From NCBI RefSeq assembly GCF_002284575.1, contig NZ_NPKJ01000057.1, forward strand, positions 66,079 to 130,078: 64,000 nt of DNA. Direction: 5' to 3'. The first letter of the stretch is position 1, and every line of letters begins with the position of its first letter. Under the pieces are notes generated by a model. It was not told where the DNA came from. It made no database searches and worked only from the letters and a program-made list of their open reading frames with translations. This stretch comes from Mesorhizobium temperatum. Its GTDB lineage: Bacteria; Pseudomonadota; Alphaproteobacteria; Rhizobiales; Rhizobiaceae. Of the stretch, positions 27,345 to 37,860 are shown piece by piece. A program made the position numbers and the translations under genes.

Positions 27345-29030
27345 ATGCGCATCCTGCTTCTCTGCCACAATTTCAACTCGCTCTCCCAGCGCTTGCATGT
27401 TGAACTGAGACGGGCTGGTCACGAAGTGACGGTCGAGCTCGACGTCCATGACGACTTCACTCGCGAGGCGGTCGCTCTCTTTTCGCCCGACCTCGTGATC
27501 GCGCCCTTCCTCAAGCGGCCGATCCCGGCCGATGTCTGGCGCGGAACGCTCTGCCTGATCGTCCATCCGGGCATCCGTGGCGATCGCGGCCCGAGCGCCC
27601 TCGACTGGGCGATCCTCGACGGCGAAGCGACCTGGGGCGTCACACTGATCGAGGCTCGGGAGGAGATGGATGCGGGGCCTGTCTGGGCTTGGGCGGAATT
27701 TCCGATGCGCCCCACTCGGAAGTCGAGCCTCTACCGACATGAAGTGACCCAGGCTGCCGTAGCCTGCGTCTTCGAAGCGATCGGCCGCATCGAGCGCAGG
27801 GAAGGGGCGGCGCTGCCGGCGAACTGGGGCAGGGGGTGGGAGCGACCCGCCTGCCGGAGGTCCGACCGTATTCTCGACCCGACCCGACACTCGGCCGAGG
27901 AAGCGCTACGCATCATCCGGGCGTCGGACGGAGATCCCGGCGCTCCGCTGACGATCGCCGGACAGACTTTCCTGGTGTTTGACGCCGAGCGTGCGGAAGG
28001 AGTTCCGGGGCCTGCCGGCGCGCTCATCGGCCGTTCGCAGCACGCTCTCGCCATGGCCTTCCGTGAGGGGGCGCTGTGGATCGGCCATCTCCGGCGACCG
28101 GATTTCCGCTCGCTGAAACTGCCGGCGCTCCGGCTGCTCGGTGCCGAAGCAAGCGATCTGCCCATCATCGAAGGACCCAAACCTTGCCGTTACCGGGAGG
28201 AGAACGGCGTCGGACTTCTCGAATTCCGCTTCCACAACGGCGCGATGTCGTCGGAAGATTGCGATACCTTGCGCGAGGCGATCACGAGGGCCAAGGCACG
28301 CTCGCTTCCGGTTCTTGTGCTGCGGGGCGACGCGGATTGCTGGTCGAACGGCATCCATCTCGGCATCATCGAGGGCGCCGACAGCGCCGCCGACGAATCC
28401 TGGCGCAATATAAACGCGATGAACGACTTGGTGTGCGAGATCATCGAGACCGATGACCGTCTGGTTATTGCCGCGGTGCTCGGCAATGCCGGGGCTGGCG
28501 GCGTCTTCCTGTCGCTTGCCGCCGACGAAGTCTGGATGCGCGAGGGCGTCATCCTCAATCCGCACTACAAGGACATGGGCAATCTCTACGGCTCGGAATA
28601 CTGGACCTATCTGCTGCCGGCTCGGGTCGGCGAGGACCGAGCCCGCCGCGTGACCCAGGCAAGGCTGCCCATGGGGGTCGACGAGGCGCTTGAACTGGGG
28701 CTCGCCACCCGGCGCCTGCCGGGAAATGTAGAATCCGCCGATTGGCAACTGCTCCGCGCTGCCGCCGAACTCGCGGCCTCTCCCGATCTTGCCCGGCGGA
28801 TTGCTGCCAAACGGGCGCGCCGCGCTGGCGACGAGGCCGAGAAACCGCTTGCCGCCTATCGGGAAGAGGAACTGCGGCGGATGCGGCGCAATTTCTACGG
28901 CTTCGACCCGAGCTATCACGTGGCGCGCTACAATTTTATCCGCAAGACGCCCAAGTCCCGTACGCCCGTCACGCTCGCTGTCCACCGCGCGAACGCCGAC
29001 CATTCGGACCGTAGGAGCACCATGCGATGA
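27345..29030 (+). CDS. hypX: HypX, formyl-dependent CO-ligand synthase
   Basis: A 561-residue two-domain protein: an N-terminal formyltransferase-like half (including VHPGIRGDRGPSALDW) and a C-terminal enoyl-CoA-hydratase-like half (WSNGIHLGIIEG, GNAGAGGVFLSLAADEVWMREG). In aerobes HypX makes the active-site CO from formyl-tetrahydrofolate through formyl-CoA. Its presence fits hydrogenase maturation under oxygen. It ends in an ATGA overlap with a ParB-like pseudogene. Confidence 0.92.
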   Translation: MRILLLCHNFNSLSQRLHVELRRAGHEVTVELDVHDDFTREAVALFSPDLVIAPFLKRPIPADVWRGTLCLIVHPGIRGDRGPSALDWAILDGEATWGVTLIEAREEMDAGPVWAWAEFPMRPTRKSSLYRHEVTQAAVACVFEAIGRIERREGAALPANWGRGWERPACRRSDRILDPTRHSAEEALRIIRASDGDPGAPLTIAGQTFLVFDAERAEGVPGPAGALIGRSQHALAMAFREGALWIGHLRRPDFRSLKLPALRLLGAEASDLPIIEGPKPCRYREENGVGLLEFRFHNGAMSSEDCDTLREAITRAKARSLPVLVLRGDADCWSNGIHLGIIEGADSAADESWRNINAMNDLVCEIIETDDRLVIAAVLGNAGAGGVFLSLAADEVWMREGVILNPHYKDMGNLYGSEYWTYLLPARVGEDRARRVTQARLPMGVDEALELGLATRRLPGNVESADWQLLRAAAELAASPDLARRIAAKRARRAGDEAEKPLAAYREEELRRMRRNFYGFDPSYHVARYNFIRKTPKSRTPVTLAVHRANADHSDRRSTMR

Positions 29031-30130
29031 CGAACCCGCTGCTGCGCCTTCTCGCCAACGTGCTTCCGGCGGTGCTCGATCACATGGCCAAGGGTGACAT
29101 GCCCGACGAGCGCCAACTGCGCACCATCGCAGCAGCTTCGCTCGAGGAGCAGAAGGAGGTCTGGAAGAAGCACAAGCCGTCGAAGGGCGATCCGCAAGTC
29201 TCGTGGTGGAGTGTAGCCCAGAGCCTGCAGAAGACCCGCATGTATGCGCGCCACGACAGATTCGGCGATCTCGCGCAGGCCAAACGGATCGAGTGGGTCG
29301 AGGACCTGTTCGCGCCGGCCGACGAGGACAGCCGCTACACCACCAATGTCGAGGCCTATCTCGGCGCACAGCAGGAGTGGATGGCGGACAACCTGCCGAA
29401 GAAGGGCATCATCGCCGAGACCACCAACTGGGGCGAGATAAAGCTGCCGCCAAAGGCCGAACGGGTCTACGGCAAGCCGTCGAAATCCGATTACACGGCG
29501 ATCTATCTCGATCGCGAGGGGCGCGTGCAGACAGTCGCCTATCGGATGCCGAGGCCAAGAAGCTAAAGCCAAGGGCGCCGCAGCCGGGGACGCAGCCGAA
29601 CCAATCGTCGTGGCGAAGCCCCGTCCAGATGTGACGCGCGCCGGTCAGGCGATGATCGGCGATTTTCGCACTGACACCCTGCACGATGCACTCGCGCGTG
29701 CCCCGATCGAGGACGACATCTTGCTGGCGCTGCTGGTGCTAGCCTTCGCCGGACGCCACGTCACCATCGCTTCGGGATCCTCGGATGACGTCTATGGCTT
29801 TGCCCGGATGGAACGTCATGCCGTGCGGCTGATCGGCGAGGACGGCAAGCTCGGCTTCGATCGCGAGACGCTGCAGCAGGCGGCGCGCTCGGTTCTGATC
29901 GACGTGCTGTCGTGCCGCGAGAACCCTTCCGACTCCGGCATCGTCGCCCGGATCGCCGGCGACAGTATCGGCGCCGATGGGTTCGTCCCGAACATGGGCA
30001 CGGAGGAGGACCTCGCGTGCCTGACGCGTCCGGCGCGGGAGTCCTCTTGCAAGGATACGCCGGTCTTGCCCGCCAGAAGGTGAAGGACACGGCGCGGCAA
30101 TGCGCATGCCAACTTTATGTCTGGAACGCG
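29027..30130 (+). pseudogene. ParB-like protein, truncated and frameshifted
   Basis: The open frame from 29027 (179 residues, to 29566) and the frame from about 29567 to 30083 are consecutive parts of one plasmid-type ParB-like protein. The first holds LLANVLPAVLDHMAKGDMPDERQLRTIAAAS and VEDLFAPADEDSRYTT; the second MIGDFRTDTLHDALARAPIEDDILLALLVLAFAG and RIAGDSIGAD. One base is missing near 29560, and another shift after about 30040 breaks the C-terminus. The N-terminal ParB nuclease domain is absent: the remnant begins inside the hypX stop codon. It looks like a piece of accessory DNA joined to the hyp operon. Confidence 0.6.
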
Positions 30131-30537
30131 ACAACATCTGGGATTCTTCGGCGCATTTGGTGCAGGTTGCGGGGTTCGCCGACGGTGCGAATAAGTTCAT
30201 GGAGTCGGAATCGCAATCGACGCCGTGATTTGCCCGTGCTCTGTGCCACCGCTCGCTGATTTCGCCCGAGCTTGCGATTGGCCAAATTCTCCCACGGGCC
30301 ACAGGGTTGTGCTTGTGGCCCCGCCGAAGGCGATGGACTTGTGTGTCCATGTTGCGGCCGCCGAACCGCGCAGGATCAATAGCAGCCTAGAACGATACAC
30401 AGGTACGCATGGACCGAGGTCTCTGCAGCAGGTCTCTCGACGAAAGTCGCCTTAGACTCGCTGTCCCAACTTGCTCCGGTTACCGAGGTCAAGCTGTAGC
30501 TTCTCGAGCAGCGCCATCCGACACTTTCTGTTGCCTT
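30131..30537. other. Intergenic region upstream of nifH regulatory sites
   Basis: About 400 bases between the ParB remnant and the NifA site. Open frames here are short and unrelated to any family I recognise. It carries no visible RNA gene. Confidence 0.4.
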
Positions 30538-30553
30538 TGTCGCGTCCGCTACA
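30538..30553 (+). promoter_or_regulatory. NifA upstream activator site of nifH
   Basis: TGT-N10-ACA with ten bases between (TGTCGCGTCCGCTACA), the NifA consensus, about 90 bases upstream of the -24 element and 193 bases before the nifH ATG. Spacing and orientation are usual for nif operons. Confidence 0.78.
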
Positions 30554-30642
30554 CGGGCTTGTTCCGACAATCACTTGTTTGCTCTCAGGCTAAATAGCTG
30601 AAAAACAATAACAAAATTTTTCTTCGACCCGATCAGCCAAGT

Positions 30643-30658
30643 TGGCATGAGTCTTGAA
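30643..30658 (+). promoter_or_regulatory. Sigma-54 promoter of nifHDKENX
   Basis: TGGCATGAGTCTTGAA has the -24 GG and an almost consensus -12 element in which TTGC is replaced by TTGA. It is at the right distance from the NifA site and about 90 bases before the nifH ATG. No better match exists in the leader. Confidence 0.65.
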
Positions 30659-30745
30659 ACCCTTTGGTGTGAGGCGGCGAGAGCTGCCGACCGGCATTCA
30701 TGTCGCGGGCAGCCGCGATCGATGGAACGAAGGAAGGAAAGCTAC

Positions 30746-31639
30746 ATGTCAGGTCTGCGTCAGATCGCCTTTTACGGCAAGGGCGGCATCGGCAAGTCCA
30801 CCACCTCCCAAAATACGCTCGCCGCCCTTGTCGACCTCGGGCAGAGGATCCTCATCGTCGGCTGCGATCCCAAAGCCGACTCCACCCGCCTGATCCTGAA
30901 CTCGAAAGCGCAGGATACGGTCCTGCACCTCGCGGCACAGGAAGGTTCGGTCGAAGACCTCGAACTCCAGGACGTGCTCAAGGTCGGCTATAAAGGCATC
31001 AAGTGCGTGGAATCCGGCGGCCCCGAGCCGGGTGTCGGCTGCGCCGGCCGCGGCGTCATCACCTCGATCAACTTCCTCGAAGAGAACGGCGCCTATGACG
31101 ATGTCGACTATGTCTCCTACGACGTGCTCGGGGACGTGGTGTGCGGCGGCTTCGCGATGCCGATCCGCGAGGGCAAGGCCCAGGAAATCTACATTGTCAT
31201 GTCCGGCGAGATGATGGCGCTCTATGCCGCCAACAACATCGCCAAGGGCATCCTGAAGTATGCCCATTCGGGCGGCGTGCGGCTCGGCGGCCTGATCTGC
31301 AACGAGCGCCAAACCGACCGCGAGCTCGACCTCGCCGAAGCGCTAGCTTCCAGGCTCAATTCCAAGCTCATCCACTTCGTGCCGCGCGACAACATCGTCC
31401 AGCACGCCGAACTCAGGAAGATGTCAGTGATCCAGTATGCGCCGGACTCCAAGCAAGCCGGGGAATACCGGGCGCTGGCCGAGAAGATCCATGCCAATTC
31501 GGGCCAGGGCACCATCCCGACCCCGATCACCATGGAGGAGCTGGAGGACATGCTGCTCGACTTCGGCATCATGAAGACCGACGAGCAGATGCTTGCCGAG
31601 CTTCAGGCCAAGGAAGCGGCGAAGGCGGCCGCACAGTAA
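30746..31639 (+). CDS. nifH: Nitrogenase iron protein NifH
   Basis: A 297-residue dinitrogenase reductase. P-loop GKGGIGKST (near residues 10-18), cluster-ligand cysteines in GVGCAGRG and DVVCGGFAMPIRE, and the Arg after GCAG that can be ADP-ribosylated are all present. The ATG at 30746 behind GGAAGGAAA is chosen; an upstream in-frame extension lies over the promoter. It passes electrons with ATP hydrolysis to NifDK. Confidence 0.97.
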   Translation: MSGLRQIAFYGKGGIGKSTTSQNTLAALVDLGQRILIVGCDPKADSTRLILNSKAQDTVLHLAAQEGSVEDLELQDVLKVGYKGIKCVESGGPEPGVGCAGRGVITSINFLEENGAYDDVDYVSYDVLGDVVCGGFAMPIREGKAQEIYIVMSGEMMALYAANNIAKGILKYAHSGGVRLGGLICNERQTDRELDLAEALASRLNSKLIHFVPRDNIVQHAELRKMSVIQYAPDSKQAGEYRALAEKIHANSGQGTIPTPITMEELEDMLLDFGIMKTDEQMLAELQAKEAAKAAAQ

Positions 31640-31737
31640 CGAGCGCTGCCGACATGAGGCGTGGCCTTGACTTGGCGCGCCTTTCAAAGAACGGCGCCTC
31701 GTCGGTGAGGCGTCACCCGAACCTTGAAAGGGGTCCC

Positions 31738-33240
31738 ATGAGCCTGGAATACGAGAATGACGGTGCTCTCCATGCGAAGCTTATCGAGGAGGTGCTGTCG
31801 CAATATCCCGACAAGGCGGCGAAGCGCCGCAAAAAGCACCTCAGCGTCGCAAAGAGCGAGGACGAGGCTGGCGAAGAAGGCGAGGTCCTTTCCGAATGCG
31901 ACGTCAAATCGAACATCAAGTCCATTCCCGGCGTGATGACGATTCGCGGCTGCGCCTATGCCGGCTCAAAGGGCGTGGTGTGGGGCCCGGTCAAGGATAT
32001 GGTCCATATCTCGCACGGCCCGGTCGGCTGCGGACAATATTCCTGGTCGCAGCGCCGCAACTACTACGTCGGCACGACGGGCATCGACACGTTCGGGACA
32101 ATGCAGTTCACCTCCGATTTCCAGGAGAAGGACATTGTTTTCGGCGGCGACAAGAAGCTGGAACAGATCATCGACGAGATTGAGGAACTGTTTCCGCTGA
32201 ACAATGGCATCACCGTGCAATCCGAATGCCCGATCGGCCTGATTGGCGACGACACCGAAGCAGTTTCCCGTAACAAGGCCAAGGAGCACGAAAAGACGAT
32301 CGTGCCAGTGCGCTGCGAGGGTTTCCGCGGCGTCTCGCAATCACTCGGCCATCACATCGCCAACGACTCGATCCGCGACTGGGTCTTCGAGAAGAAGGAC
32401 GTGGAGTTCGAGGCCGGCCCGTACGACGTCAACGTGATCGGTGACTACAATATCGGCGGCGACGCCTGGGCCTCGCGCATCCTGCTCGAGGAGATAGGGC
32501 TGCGCGTGGTCGGCAACTGGTCGGGCGACGCGACACTCGCCGAGATAGAGCGCGCGCCGAAGGCCAAGCTCAACCTCATCCATTGCTACAGGTCGATGAA
32601 CTACATCTGCCGGCACATGGAGGAAAAGTATGGCGTCGCCTGGATGGAGTACAATTTCTTCGGCCCCTCCCAGATCGAAGCCTCTCTGCGCAAGATAGCC
32701 AAGCATTTTGGGCCCGAAATCGAGGAGAAGACCGAGAAGGTCATCGCCAAGTACAGACCGCTTGTTGATGCGGTCATTGCCAAGTACCGGCCGCGCCTCG
32801 AAGGCAATACCGTCATGCTTTACGTTGGCGGCCTGCGCCCCCGCCACGTCATCACCGCCTACGAGGACCTCGGCATGGTGATCGTCGGCACCGGCTATGA
32901 GTTCGCCCACAACGATGATTATCAGCGCACGGGCCATTACGTGAAGAATGGCACGCTGATCTATGATGACGTGACCGGTTACGAGTTGGAGAAGTTCATC
33001 GAGGGGGTTCGCCCTAACCTCGTCGGCTCGGGCATCAAGGAAAAATACCCGGTGCAGAAGATGGGCATACCGTTCCGTCAGATGCATTCCTGGGATTATT
33101 CAGGACCGTACCACGGCTATGACGGCTTCGCCATTTTCGCCCGCGACGTGGACCTTGCCATCAACAATCCGGTCTGGGGTCTATATCAGGCCCCCTGGAA
33201 AACAAGCCCGAGCCGTGGGCGAGCGATGGCTGCCGAATAG
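31738..33240 (+). CDS. nifD: Nitrogenase MoFe protein alpha chain NifD
   Basis: A 500-residue alpha subunit. P-cluster cysteines lie in RGCAYAG, VGCGQYSW and SECPIGLIGDD; the FeMo-cofactor ligands are the Cys in LIHCYRSMNY and the His in MHSWDYSGPYHG. The start ATG at 31738 follows AAAGGGGT. It lies 98 bases after nifH in the same operon. Confidence 0.97.
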   Translation: MSLEYENDGALHAKLIEEVLSQYPDKAAKRRKKHLSVAKSEDEAGEEGEVLSECDVKSNIKSIPGVMTIRGCAYAGSKGVVWGPVKDMVHISHGPVGCGQYSWSQRRNYYVGTTGIDTFGTMQFTSDFQEKDIVFGGDKKLEQIIDEIEELFPLNNGITVQSECPIGLIGDDTEAVSRNKAKEHEKTIVPVRCEGFRGVSQSLGHHIANDSIRDWVFEKKDVEFEAGPYDVNVIGDYNIGGDAWASRILLEEIGLRVVGNWSGDATLAEIERAPKAKLNLIHCYRSMNYICRHMEEKYGVAWMEYNFFGPSQIEASLRKIAKHFGPEIEEKTEKVIAKYRPLVDAVIAKYRPRLEGNTVMLYVGGLRPRHVITAYEDLGMVIVGTGYEFAHNDDYQRTGHYVKNGTLIYDDVTGYELEKFIEGVRPNLVGSGIKEKYPVQKMGIPFRQMHSWDYSGPYHGYDGFAIFARDVDLAINNPVWGLYQAPWKTSPSRGRAMAAE

Positions 33241-33373
33241 ACACCGCCATAGCCCGTCTCCCCAGGGAGACGACGAACGAAGGCCCGCGGCCGCGTGATC
33301 CGCGGGAGACTTGAAAACGTCTCGACGTCCCTGAGCTGCCGTATGGCGCGGCCAGATGAAAGAGGTAACCACC

Positions 33374-34915
33374 ATGCCGCAGTCGGCTGACAAAGTTCTC
33401 GACCACGCCCCCCTGTTCCGTGAGCCGGAATACAGGCAGATGCTTGCCGAAAAGAAGCTGAATTTCGAATGTCCGCACCCGGATGAGATCGTTACCGATC
33501 AACGCGAATTCACCAAGACGTGGGAATACCGCGAAAAGAACCTCGCCCGCGAAGCGCTTGTCGTGAACCCCGCCAAGGCCTGCCAGCCGCTCGGTGCGGT
33601 GTTCGCGGCCGCAGGCTTCGAGCGAACCATGTCCTTCGTCCACGGCAGCCAGGGCTGCGTGGCCTATTACCGCTCGCACCTGTCGCGCCATTTCAAGGAG
33701 CCTGCTTCGGCGGTTTCCTCCTCGATGACCGAGGATGCGGCAGTATTTGGCGGCCTGAAGAACATGGTCGATGGGCTCGCCAACACGTACCAACTCTACG
33801 ACCCGAAGATGATCGCTGTCTCGACCACTTGTATGGCGGAGGTCATTGGCGACGACCTGCACAGCTTCATCGAGAACGCCAAGGACGAAAACTCGGTCCC
33901 GCGCGACTTCGACGTGCCCTTTGCCCACACGCCGGCCTTCGTCGGCAGCCACGTCGACGGATATGACGGCATGGTCAAAGGTATTTTGGAGCATTTCTGG
34001 AAAGGCCAGGAGCGCACGCAAGCCGGGGGAACCATCAACATCATTCCGGGTTTCGACGGCTTCTGCGTCGGCAACAACCGGGAGCTCAAACGCCTCCTTG
34101 ACCTGATGGGCGTATCCTACACTTTCATCCAGGACGCCTCAGACCAGTTCGACACCCCGTCGGACGGCGAATACCGCATGTACGATGGCGGCACGAAGAT
34201 CGAAGACGTGAAGAAGGCACTCAACGCCGAGGCGACACTTTCGCTGCAGTACTACAACACCCGCAAAACGCTGGAATATTGCGAGCAAGTCGGGCAGGCG
34301 ACGGCCTCGTTCCATTACCCGCTCGGCGTCCAGGCGACCGACGAATTCCTGATGGAGCTCTCGGCGATCTCCGGCAAGGAAATCCCCGAGACAATCCGCC
34401 TGGAGCGCGGCCGACTGATTGACGCCATGGCGGACAGCCAGTCCTGGCTGCATGGCAAGAAATACGCGATCTACGGCGATCCGGACTTCGTCTACGCCAT
34501 GGCCCGCTTCGTCATGGAGACCGGCGGCGAGCCGACCCATTGCCTCGCCACCAACGGCACCGCCGCGTGGGAAGCCGAGTTGAAGGAACTGCTTGCATCC
34601 TCGCCCTTCGGCAAGGACGCTCAAGTCTGGGCGGGCAAGGACCTGTGGGCGATGCGTTCGCTGCTCTTCACCGAGCCGGTGGACCTGCTGATCGGCAATT
34701 CCTATGGCAAGTATCTGGAGCGCGACACCGGCACGCCACTGATCCGGCTGATGTTTCCGATCTTCGACCGGCACCATCACCATCGCTTTGCGCTCATGGG
34801 CTACCAAGGCGGGCTGCGCGTGCTGACGACGATCCTCGACAAGATCTTCGACAAGCTCGATCGCGAGACAAGCGAGACGGGCGTGACGGACTATTCTTAT
34901 GACCTCACCCGCTAA
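33374..34915 (+). CDS. nifK: Nitrogenase MoFe protein beta chain NifK
   Basis: A 513-residue beta subunit with P-cluster cysteines in KACQPLGA, GSQGCVAYYRSHLSRHFKEP and STTCMAEVIGDD, and the Ser-rich SSMTEDAAVFGG segment. ATG at 33374 follows AAAGAGGT. It forms the alpha2-beta2 tetramer with NifD. Confidence 0.97.
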   Translation: MPQSADKVLDHAPLFREPEYRQMLAEKKLNFECPHPDEIVTDQREFTKTWEYREKNLAREALVVNPAKACQPLGAVFAAAGFERTMSFVHGSQGCVAYYRSHLSRHFKEPASAVSSSMTEDAAVFGGLKNMVDGLANTYQLYDPKMIAVSTTCMAEVIGDDLHSFIENAKDENSVPRDFDVPFAHTPAFVGSHVDGYDGMVKGILEHFWKGQERTQAGGTINIIPGFDGFCVGNNRELKRLLDLMGVSYTFIQDASDQFDTPSDGEYRMYDGGTKIEDVKKALNAEATLSLQYYNTRKTLEYCEQVGQATASFHYPLGVQATDEFLMELSAISGKEIPETIRLERGRLIDAMADSQSWLHGKKYAIYGDPDFVYAMARFVMETGGEPTHCLATNGTAAWEAELKELLASSPFGKDAQVWAGKDLWAMRSLLFTEPVDLLIGNSYGKYLERDTGTPLIRLMFPIFDRHHHHRFALMGYQGGLRVLTTILDKIFDKLDRETSETGVTDYSYDLTR

Positions 34916-34977
34916 CAGCGGCGGCCGGCTTTTCGCCGACGCCATCCGTCCCCCAATGGTCTTTGGAGACCGACGTA

Positions 34978-36468
34978 ATGTCCTCGCCCAGCGCCAAAAT
35001 CCAGGATGTCTTCAACGAGCCCGCCTGCGATAAGAACCGCGGCAAGGATGCCAAGGCGCGCAAAGAGGGCTGTTCGAAGCCGCTGACGCCGGGGGCGGCA
35101 GCCGGCGGCTGCGCCTTCGACGGCGCCAAGATCGTGCTGCAGCCGATCACCGACGTTGCACACCTGGTCCATGCGCCGCTCGCCTGCGAGGGCAATTCCT
35201 GGGACAACCGCGGCGCCGCATCCTCCAGAGCAACGCTGTGGCGCACGAGCTTCACGACCGACCTCACCGAACTCGACGTGGTGATGGGGCAGGGGGAGCG
35301 GAAGCTCTTCAAGGCGATCCGCGAGATCAAGGAAACATATGCCCCGCCGGCGGTCTTCGTCTATTCGACCTGCGTGACAGCCCTGATCGGCGACGACATC
35401 GAGGCCGTCTGCAAACGCGCGGAGGAAAAATTCGGCTTGGCCGTGGTGCCGATCAACGCGCCGGGCTTGGTCGGCTCCAAGAACCTCGGCAACAAGCTCG
35501 CCGGCGAGGCGTTGCTCGACCATGTCATCGGTACCGTCGACCCCGACGATGCCGGGCCGTACGACATCAACATCCTTGGCGAATTCAACCTCTCCGGCGA
35601 ATTCTGGCTGGTGAAGCCGCTCCTTGATCGGCTCGGGATCCGGGTGCGCGCCTGCATTCCGGGCGACGCGCGTTACCTCGACGTTGCTTCCGCGCACCGC
35701 GCCCGGGCGGCTATGATGGTGTGCTCGACCGCGCTTATCAATCTAGCCCGCAAGATGGAGGAGCGCTGGGACATCCCGTTCTTCGAAGGCTCCTTCTACG
35801 GCATCACCGACACCTCGGAAGCACTCCGGAATATCGCTGAGCTGCTCGTGAGGAAGGGCGCCGATCCGGAGATCCTCGACCGCACAGAGACGCTGATCGT
35901 AGAGGAAGAGGCGATTGCATGGAACAAGCTCCAGGTTTACCGGCGGCGGCTTCAAGGCAAGCGCGTGCTGCTCAATACAGGCGGTGTGAAGTCCTGGTCG
36001 GTCGTCCATGCTCTGATGGAGATCGGCATGGAGATCGTCGGCACCTCGGTCAAGAAATCCACAGTCGAAGACAAGGAGCGCATCAAGCAGATCCTGAAGG
36101 ACGACAACCACATGTTCGAGCAGATGGCAGCGCGCGACCTTTACGCCATGCTCTCAGAACACAAGGCCGATATCATGCTGTCGGGCGGGCGCACGCAATT
36201 CATCGCGCTGAAGGCCAAGACACCCTGGCTCGACATCAACCAGGAACGCCAACATCCTTATGCCGGCTATGACGGCATGGTGGAACTCGTACGCCAGATC
36301 GACCTCGCCCTTCACAACCCGATCTGGCGCCAGGTGCGCGAGCCGGCACCGTGGGATTGCCAGCCTGCCGTGAAGGACGAACCGCCGAGCACAACGAGCG
36401 AGACGGCGACCGTGCACACTTTGAAGAAATTCGCCGGCAAGACGGCCGACGACTTCGGCGAGTGTTGA
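34978..36468 (+). CDS. nifE: FeMo-cofactor scaffold subunit NifE
   Basis: A 496-residue NifD-like protein; the N-terminal CSKPLTPGAAAGGCAFDGA, APLACEGNSWDNRG and STCVTALIGDD segments match NifE. An in-frame TTG at 34963 is possible, but the ATG at 34978 is better placed behind GGAG. NifEN is the scaffold on which the FeMo-cofactor precursor is finished. It ends nine bases before nifN. Confidence 0.95.
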   Translation: MSSPSAKIQDVFNEPACDKNRGKDAKARKEGCSKPLTPGAAAGGCAFDGAKIVLQPITDVAHLVHAPLACEGNSWDNRGAASSRATLWRTSFTTDLTELDVVMGQGERKLFKAIREIKETYAPPAVFVYSTCVTALIGDDIEAVCKRAEEKFGLAVVPINAPGLVGSKNLGNKLAGEALLDHVIGTVDPDDAGPYDINILGEFNLSGEFWLVKPLLDRLGIRVRACIPGDARYLDVASAHRARAAMMVCSTALINLARKMEERWDIPFFEGSFYGITDTSEALRNIAELLVRKGADPEILDRTETLIVEEEAIAWNKLQVYRRRLQGKRVLLNTGGVKSWSVVHALMEIGMEIVGTSVKKSTVEDKERIKQILKDDNHMFEQMAARDLYAMLSEHKADIMLSGGRTQFIALKAKTPWLDINQERQHPYAGYDGMVELVRQIDLALHNPIWRQVREPAPWDCQPAVKDEPPSTTSETATVHTLKKFAGKTADDFGEC

Positions 36469-36477
36469 GGAAAGCCG

Positions 36478-37860
36478 ATGGCGCGCATCCTTCCCCAGAC
36501 CAAATCGGCGGCGGTCAATCCGCTGAAAACCTCGCAACCGCTGGGCGCTGCCTTCGCCTTTCTTGGGGTCGACGGTGCGATGCCGCTGTTCCACGGCAGC
36601 CAGGGCTGCACCAGCTTCGCGCTCGTGCTCTTCGTGCGGCATTTCAAGGAAGCGATCCCCCTGCAGACAACGGCGATGGACGAGCTTTCGACGATCCTCG
36701 GCGGGGCCGACAATCTGGAAGAGGCGATCCTCAACCTCAAGACCCGCACGAAGCCAAAGCTGATTGGGGTCTGCACGACGGCGCTCGTGGAAACCCGTGG
36801 CGAAGATTCCGCAGGAGACATCGCCGACATCAAGCTGAAGCGCGTAGAAGAAATCGCGGGTACGGAGATCGTGCTGGCCAACACGCCGGATTTCGACGGC
36901 GCGATCGAAGAGGGCTGGGCCAAGGCTGTCACCGCGATGATCGAAGGCATTACACGGCCCGGCGAGCAGGTGCGGCAGTCGAAGAAGATCGCAATCCTGC
37001 CCGGCTGGAACCTCACTGTGGCTGACATCGAGCATTTGCGTGAGATGGTTGAAAGCTTTGGGCTCAAGCCGGTGATTTTGCCGGACGTCTCCGGCTCGCT
37101 CGACGGTACGGTGCCCGACCGCTGGGTCACGACCACCTATGGCGGCACCAGCGTCGAGGACATCCGCGAGCTTGGCACGGCCGAGCACTGCATCGCCATC
37201 GGCGAGCATATGCGCCGCCCGGCCGAGGTGCTGCAGAAGGTGACCGGCGTGCCTTACGTCCTGTTCCAGTCGCTGACCGGATTGAAGGACGCTGACAGTT
37301 TCGTCTCGCTGCTGTCCGCGATTTCGGGTGCGTCGGTGCCGGCCGGGGTGCGCCGTCGCCGGGCGCAATTGCAGGATGCGTTGCTCGACGGACATTTTCA
37401 TTTCGGAGGCAAGAAAATTGCGATTGCTGCTGAACCAGACCAACTTTACCAACTCGCGACCTTCTTCACCGGCATGGGCTCCGAAATCGCGGCGGCAGTC
37501 GCCACGACCGATATGTCGAAAATTCTGGAAAAAGTACCGGCGGAGTCGGTTCAGATCGGTGATCTCGGCGATCTGGAGACTCTTGCGGCGAGCGCCGATC
37601 TTCTCGTCACTCATTCCCACGGCCGCCAAGCGGCGCAGCGCCTTGGCATTCCGCTCATGCGCGTCGGCTTCCCGATCTTCGACCGGCTTGGCAGCCAGCA
37701 CAAGCTCACAATCCTCTATCAGGGCACCCGCGACCTGGTCTTCGAGGTTGCCAACATTTTCCAGGCTTACCGGCAGGCGCCGACACCTGAAGAACTTGAT
37801 CCCCTCCGCAAGCGAGAAACGCCAGATGGGCCCCGTTCGTCGCCTCTCACTCGTCACTGA
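36478..37860 (+). CDS. nifN: FeMo-cofactor scaffold subunit NifN
   Basis: A 460-residue NifK-like protein with KTSQPLGAAFAFLG, HGSQGCTSFALVLFVRHFKE and the VCTTALVETRGED stretch. Partner of NifE. Its last codons overlap the start of nifX, so translation is coupled. Confidence 0.95.
   Translation: MARILPQTKSAAVNPLKTSQPLGAAFAFLGVDGAMPLFHGSQGCTSFALVLFVRHFKEAIPLQTTAMDELSTILGGADNLEEAILNLKTRTKPKLIGVCTTALVETRGEDSAGDIADIKLKRVEEIAGTEIVLANTPDFDGAIEEGWAKAVTAMIEGITRPGEQVRQSKKIAILPGWNLTVADIEHLREMVESFGLKPVILPDVSGSLDGTVPDRWVTTTYGGTSVEDIRELGTAEHCIAIGEHMRRPAEVLQKVTGVPYVLFQSLTGLKDADSFVSLLSAISGASVPAGVRRRRAQLQDALLDGHFHFGGKKIAIAAEPDQLYQLATFFTGMGSEIAAAVATTDMSKILEKVPAESVQIGDLGDLETLAASADLLVTHSHGRQAAQRLGIPLMRVGFPIFDRLGSQHKLTILYQGTRDLVFEVANIFQAYRQAPTPEELDPLRKRETPDGPRSSPLTRH

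Noticed and set aside
36154..37857. 567-residue open frame antisense to nifE/nifN
   Set aside because: Shadow of the nif genes; no recognisable domain and no ribosome site of note.
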